A stretch of 64,000 bases of DNA from Actinoplanes cyaneus (lineage in GTDB: Bacteria > Actinomycetota > Actinomycetes > Mycobacteriales > Micromonosporaceae), in contig NZ_BOMH01000043.1 in NCBI RefSeq assembly GCF_016862095.1, positions 1 to 64,000 of the forward strand, read 5' to 3'. This document shows, in pieces, positions 60,284-64,000 of this stretch (positions within the stretch are counted from its first letter, which is position 1; every line of letters starts with the position of its first letter). The notes below the pieces were generated by a model. The model was not told the DNA's origin. It did no database searches and saw nothing but the letters and a program-made list of their open reading frames with translations. The position numbers were made by a program, and so were the translations under genes.

Positions 60284-61528
60284 GTGCCAGAAACGCTCAC
60301 GGTCCTTACCCGTAATCGCGACTTCCGCCGGCTGTTCGCCGCTGAGCTGGTGGTCTTCGGAGCGGACTGGTTCGTCATGGTGCCGCTGCTGGTGCTGTTG
60401 CCGGAGCTGACCGGGCACGGCTTCTGGGGCGGTCTGGTGCTGGCCGTGGACACCGGGATCAACGCGCTGCTGCTGCCGTACACCGGGACGCTCGCCGACC
60501 GCCTGGACCGCCGGAAGATCCTGATCGGCGCTAACCTCGCCTCGTTCGCCGCGGTGCTGGTGCTCTTCGCGGTCCGGTCGGCGGCCACCGCGCCGCTCGC
60601 CCTGGTCGCGATCGGGGCGATGGCCGTCGCCAAGGCGTTCTACCAGCCGGCCAGCTCGGCCGCGCTGCCGAACGTGGTGGATCCGGCCGACCTGCCCGCC
60701 GCGAACGCGATCGCCGGCTCGGCGTGGGGCACCATGACAGTGCTCGGCGCGTCCCTCGGCGGCGTGGTGAGCAGCGCGTTCGGGCCGTACGCCAGTTTCT
60801 CGGTGACAGCGGCCTGCCTGCTGGCCGCCACCGTGATCACCTTCCTGGTCCGCCGCCCGCTGCAGGCGGAGCGCGCCGCCGGAGGCGAGCGTCCGCGCCC
60901 CGGGCACGCCCTCGTCGAGGCGCTGCGCTACATCCTGCACCGGCCGCGGATCACCGCGCTGGTCACCGTCAAGTCCGCGGTCGGCCTCGGCAACGGCGTG
61001 CTGACCGTGTTCCCGCTGATCGCCGTCGCACACGGCGCCGGTGGCCTCGGCGCAGGTCTGCTCTTCGCGGTCCGCGGCCTGGGCGCCCTGGTCGGCCCGT
61101 TCGTCATGCGGCCGGTGCTGGCCCGCCCGGCCTGGCTCTTCACCGGCTTGGCCCTCTCGATGAGCCTGTACGGCCTCGGCTACCTCGGTGTCGCCTTCGC
61201 CCCGTGGTTCCCGCTGGTGCTGCTGCTGGTCTTCGTCGCGCACTTCGCGGGCGGGACCAACTGGGTGCTCTCCAACTTCGCTCTGCAGGCCGAGGTGCCC
61301 GACCAGTTGCGCGGGCGGGTGTTCGCGACCGACATGATGCTGGCGACGCTGTCGATCGCGGTCAGCCAGCTCGGCGCCAGCGCTGTCGTCGACCACGTCG
61401 ACATGTCCGTCGTGCTGGCCGGGTGTGGCCTGATCACGGTGCTCTACGCGATCGGGTGGTGGCTGGTCACGCGCCGGATGGCGGGATCGTCAGGGCGCGA
61501 CGGTCACCCTGAGATGATCAAGCCCTAG
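60284..61528 (+). CDS. MFS transporter, 12-TM exporter type
   Basis: The 414-aa protein has about 12 hydrophobic segments. A motif-A-like loop (GTLADRLDRRKILIG) and a second-half FVAHFAGGTNWVLSNFALQAEVPDQLRGRVFA resemble the enterobactin-exporter (EntS)-type MFS group. Substrate unknown. GTG 60284 lies 7 nt after TAGATT, implying its own leaderless transcript after the terminator. It precedes thrB directly. Confidence 0.88.
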   Translation: MPETLTVLTRNRDFRRLFAAELVVFGADWFVMVPLLVLLPELTGHGFWGGLVLAVDTGINALLLPYTGTLADRLDRRKILIGANLASFAAVLVLFAVRSAATAPLALVAIGAMAVAKAFYQPASSAALPNVVDPADLPAANAIAGSAWGTMTVLGASLGGVVSSAFGPYASFSVTAACLLAATVITFLVRRPLQAERAAGGERPRPGHALVEALRYILHRPRITALVTVKSAVGLGNGVLTVFPLIAVAHGAGGLGAGLLFAVRGLGALVGPFVMRPVLARPAWLFTGLALSMSLYGLGYLGVAFAPWFPLVLLLVFVAHFAGGTNWVLSNFALQAEVPDQLRGRVFATDMMLATLSIAVSQLGASAVVDHVDMSVVLAGCGLITVLYAIGWWLVTRRMAGSSGRDGHPEMIKP

Positions 61529-61537
61529 CATGTGGCG

Positions 61538-62482
61538 ATGGGCCTGACCTTCGTCACCGATCCGGTTTCCGTCAGCACCCCGGCGACCAGCGCGAATCTG
61601 GGCCCGGGCTTCGACGCGCTGGGTCTCGCGCTGACCCTGCACGACGATCTGACCGCGTGGGTGACCGACGCCGGCTTCTCCGTCGAGGTGAGCGGGCAGG
61701 GCGCCGGTGAGCTGCCGACCGGCGAGGAGCACCTGGTCGTGCGAGCCATGCTGCGCACCTTCGACGAGCTCGGTGAGCGCCCGCCCGGCCTGGCGGTGCG
61801 CTGCGTCAACCGGATCCCGCAGGCCCGCGGCCTGGGCAGCTCCTCGGCCGCGATCGTGGGCGGCGTGCAGCTGGCTCGCGGGCTGGTGCGGGGCGGGCTC
61901 GACCTGATCGACGACGAGGCCGCGTTGCGGATCGCCGCGAAGATCGAGGGGCACCCGGACAACGTGGCCCCGTGCCTGCTCGGCGGCTTCACCGTGGCGT
62001 GGACGGAGGGAACAGGCGCGCGTGCCGTGCGGTTGGACCCGGCCGAGGGCGTGCGTCCGACGGTGTTCGTCCCGGCCGAGCGTGGGTACACGGCGACCGC
62101 GCGCGCCGCCCTGCCGTCCGAGGTGCCGCACCGGGACGCCGCGTTCAACGCGGGCCGGTCCGCCCTGCTCACGCACGCTCTCACGAGTGATCCGTCGCTG
62201 CTGTTCCCGGCCACCGAGGACCGGCTGCACCAGGGTTACCGGGCCGCGGGCATGCCGGGCACCACGTCGCTGGTGGCGGCCCTGCGCTCGGTCGGCGTGG
62301 CCGCCGTGGTCAGTGGCGCGGGTCCGACAGTTCTGGCATTGACCGAGGTCCCGGGCGATTTCCACCCGGGCGCGGCCTGGCACGGCGAAGTGCTGGGCGT
62401 GGACGGCGCCGGTGCTGTTGTGAAAGGGGGTATGGTGGAACACGCCGAGCGGGGTCCTGTTGCCGCAGGTCGCAAGAGTTGA
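61538..62482 (+). CDS. thrB: Homoserine kinase
   Basis: The 314-aa GHMP kinase phosphorylates homoserine, supplying thrC. PATSANLGPGFDALGLAL, the ATP loop PQARGLGSSSAAIVGG (about 97-112) and the C-terminal GAGPTVLAL are present. TAGCAT lies 6 nt before ATG 61538, sharing bases with the stop of the MFS gene, so thrB likely has its own leaderless promoter. GTG 61532 is a less likely start. Confidence 0.93.
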   Translation: MGLTFVTDPVSVSTPATSANLGPGFDALGLALTLHDDLTAWVTDAGFSVEVSGQGAGELPTGEEHLVVRAMLRTFDELGERPPGLAVRCVNRIPQARGLGSSSAAIVGGVQLARGLVRGGLDLIDDEAALRIAAKIEGHPDNVAPCLLGGFTVAWTEGTGARAVRLDPAEGVRPTVFVPAERGYTATARAALPSEVPHRDAAFNAGRSALLTHALTSDPSLLFPATEDRLHQGYRAAGMPGTTSLVAALRSVGVAAVVSGAGPTVLALTEVPGDFHPGAAWHGEVLGVDGAGAVVKGGMVEHAERGPVAAGRKS

Positions 62483-62778
62483 TTACGCTCTAGACCTAGC
62501 ACAGCCGCGAAGCAAGCGATCTCTGCGGTTCGGCGCACCCCCGAGATTTCTGGGCCGTCCAGGCTCGTCTCACTTCTCATCAAGGCATACGCCGGGCAGC
62601 AAGCCATAGATCGCTGCACTCGCCGAGACCTACCCGTCAAGGTATGACGGGCAGGGAAACCGTCGAGCTGCCGTGCAGTACGAAAACCCCGCGCCGCTGC
62701 TGCGAAGCGGGTTCCGAGGGCACCCGGCCCAGGCTGCAGTTCCGGGTTACCCCGGGTTTTTCCGACGGAAGGAATCCA
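62483..62778 (+). promoter_or_regulatory. rho leader with hairpins and attenuator-like element
   Basis: The gap between thrB and rho holds a perfect stem CCCGTCA/TGACGGG (62633-62639 with 62645-62651). A terminator-like element, CCGGG-TTAC-CCCGG followed by G and five T (62742-62761), lies just before the SD GGAAGGA. Such a site fits autoregulation of rho by attenuation. No small gene is supported. Confidence 0.5.
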
Positions 62779-64000
62779 TTGAGCGACACCACCGACGTGA
62801 CGTCGGGTGTTTCTGACGTCGCTGACGGCGCCGGCACCACCGCGACCGCCACGAAGCGCCGCCGAGGCGGCACCGGGCTGTCCGCGATGCTGCTGCCCGA
62901 GTTGCAGAGCCTCGCAGCCTCCCTGGGCATCTCCGGCACCGCCCGGATGCGCAAGGGCGAGCTGATCACCGCGATCTCCGAGCGGCAGAGCGGCGGCTCG
63001 CCCGCCGCCGAGCCGGCGCCGCGCCCGCGGAGCGAGGCCGTCGCCCCGGCCCAGCCGGCCCCGGTTCAGACCGCGCCGGCCCAGCAGGCTCCGGCCGAGA
63101 CGCCGCAGACCGCAGCCGCCCCGGTCGAGACCACCCCGGCCCCCGAGGCCGCCCCGGCCGCGGAGCGCCCGTCCCGGCGCACCCGCGAGCGGGCCGCCCG
63201 GGAGACGACTCCCCGCGAGTCGGCGCCCCGGGAAACCGCGCCGCGCGAGCCGGCACCGCGTGAGACCGCCCCGGCGCAGGCCGAGGCCACCCCCGCCGTG
63301 ACCGAGACCGCGTCCGCGCCGGCCGCCGACACGACCGAGCGCGTCGAGCGCCCGGAGCGTGGCGAGCGCAACCGTGACCGTCAGCGCAACCAGCGCGACG
63401 GCGAGCGGACCGACCGCGCCGAGCGGGGTGAGCGCACCGAGCGGACCGACCGTCCCGAGCGGGGCGAGCGCACCGACCGTGGCGAGCGCACCGACCGTGG
63501 CGAGCGTCCCGAGCGGGGCGAGCGTGCCGAGCGGAGTGACCGGCCGGAGCGCGGCGAGCGTTCCGAGCGCAACGACCGCAACGACCGCAACGACCGCGGG
63601 CAGCGCGACAACGACCGGTCCGGTGACCGGGGTCCCCGCGCCGACCAGGGGAACGACGACGACGACAACGACGGTGAGGGTGGCCGCCGGAGCCGTCGCA
63701 GCCGCTTCCGGGACCGTCGCCGTGGCCGTGACCGCGACGACAACCCCCGCGAGGACAACCGTCGTGACGGCGGTGGCCGTGAGCCGCACGTCGCCGACGA
63801 CGAGGTGCTCGTCCCGGTCGCCGGCATCCTCGACGTGCTGGACAACTACGCGTTCGTCCGCACCACGGGCTACCTGTCCGGGCCGAACGACGTCTACGTC
63901 TCGATGTCACAGGTCAAGAAGTACGGGCTGCGCCGCGGTGACGCGGTCACCGGCGCGGTCCGCTCCGCCCCGCGCGACAGCGACGGGCAGCGGCGGGACA
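62779..64000 (+). CDS. rho: Transcription termination factor Rho (3' part beyond window)
   Basis: The first 407 codons are in the window. The start is TTG 62779, 5 nt after GGAAGGA. The N-terminal Rho_N helix bundle (about 34-72; LLPELQSLAASLGISGTARMRKGELITAI) is followed by a Pro/Ala region. A long Arg/Asp/Glu-rich insert (about 190-330; repeated GER, TDR, NDR) comes next, and then the RNA-binding cold-shock-like domain begins (VAGILDVLDNYAFVRTTGYL). Such inserts are known in actinobacterial Rho and add RNA affinity. The ATPase part lies outside. This position after thrB is typical of actinomycetes. Confidence 0.93.
   Translation, partial: MSDTTDVTSGVSDVADGAGTTATATKRRRGGTGLSAMLLPELQSLAASLGISGTARMRKGELITAISERQSGGSPAAEPAPRPRSEAVAPAQPAPVQTAPAQQAPAETPQTAAAPVETTPAPEAAPAAERPSRRTRERAARETTPRESAPRETAPREPAPRETAPAQAEATPAVTETASAPAADTTERVERPERGERNRDRQRNQRDGERTDRAERGERTERTDRPERGERTDRGERTDRGERPERGERAERSDRPERGERSERNDRNDRNDRGQRDNDRSGDRGPRADQGNDDDDNDGEGGRRSRRSRFRDRRRGRDRDDNPREDNRRDGGGREPHVADDEVLVPVAGILDVLDNYAFVRTTGYLSGPNDVYVSMSQVKKYGLRRGDAVTGAVRSAPRDSDGQRRD

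Overview
The window is chromosomal DNA from a high-GC actinomycete. GC content is very high, GTG and TTG starts are common, and one tRNA-Arg is present. The gene order argS-lysA-hom-thrC-thrB-rho is the typical actinobacterial one. PknB-type kinase, DUF3105/DUF305, DUF5937-ArsR and Nei-type genes also fit. A filamentous Micromonosporaceae member (Actinoplanes-like) is my best guess from gene content; this is inference, not a database match. There is no rRNA, CRISPR array, integrase or intact insertion sequence.

Layout. 1-9.4 kb: a perfect 53-bp palindrome, arginine catabolism (rocD, ddaH), a lone clpP, a Nei-type DNA glycosylase, a membrane-anchored NodB deacetylase, a YbdK-type ligase, a DUF6412-YidC pair, then a second, reverse-oriented copy of the palindrome. 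9.4-13.5 kb: three secreted polysaccharidases (GH16-CBM6 and two CBM-GH18 chitinases) with operator-like palindromes. 13.5-24.7 kb: DedA, a PadR/membrane protein pair with a perfect operator, a TreS-like GH13 enzyme, an SDR, a YgiB/YgiC-like pair followed by three 62-bp tandem repeats, small membrane proteins, a Gfo/Idh oxidoreductase, AraC and STAS proteins. 24.8-34.3 kb: TetR-MFS efflux, HxlR with an alpha/beta hydrolase, CocE hydrolase, a Ser/Thr kinase and ArsR-type regulators. 34.4-46.5 kb: a PEP-mutase-like enzyme, then two separate exopolysaccharide-type modules on either side of valS and lepB. 46.5-50.4 kb: a frame-shattered gene relic, hipBA, tRNA-Arg, DUF305-DUF3105. 50.4-64 kb: argS-lysA-hom-VOC-thrC, then MarR, an RND pump and an MFS exporter interrupting the pathway, then thrB and rho, which runs off the end.

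Two themes stand out. (1) Cell-surface polysaccharide: three NodB deacetylases (one fused to a processive GT2), a second GT2, three GH18 and two GH16 enzymes, and two tiny single-TM proteins sit within 41 kb. The 42.5-46.5 kb set (NodB, GT2, a 52-aa membrane protein, anchored GH16) looks like a compact, possibly undescribed, glycan synthesis and export unit. (2) Start signals: about fifteen genes have a TANNNT hexamer 6-9 nt before the start codon and no Shine-Dalgarno, which predicts many leaderless mRNAs. I used this, together with SD sites, to choose starts.
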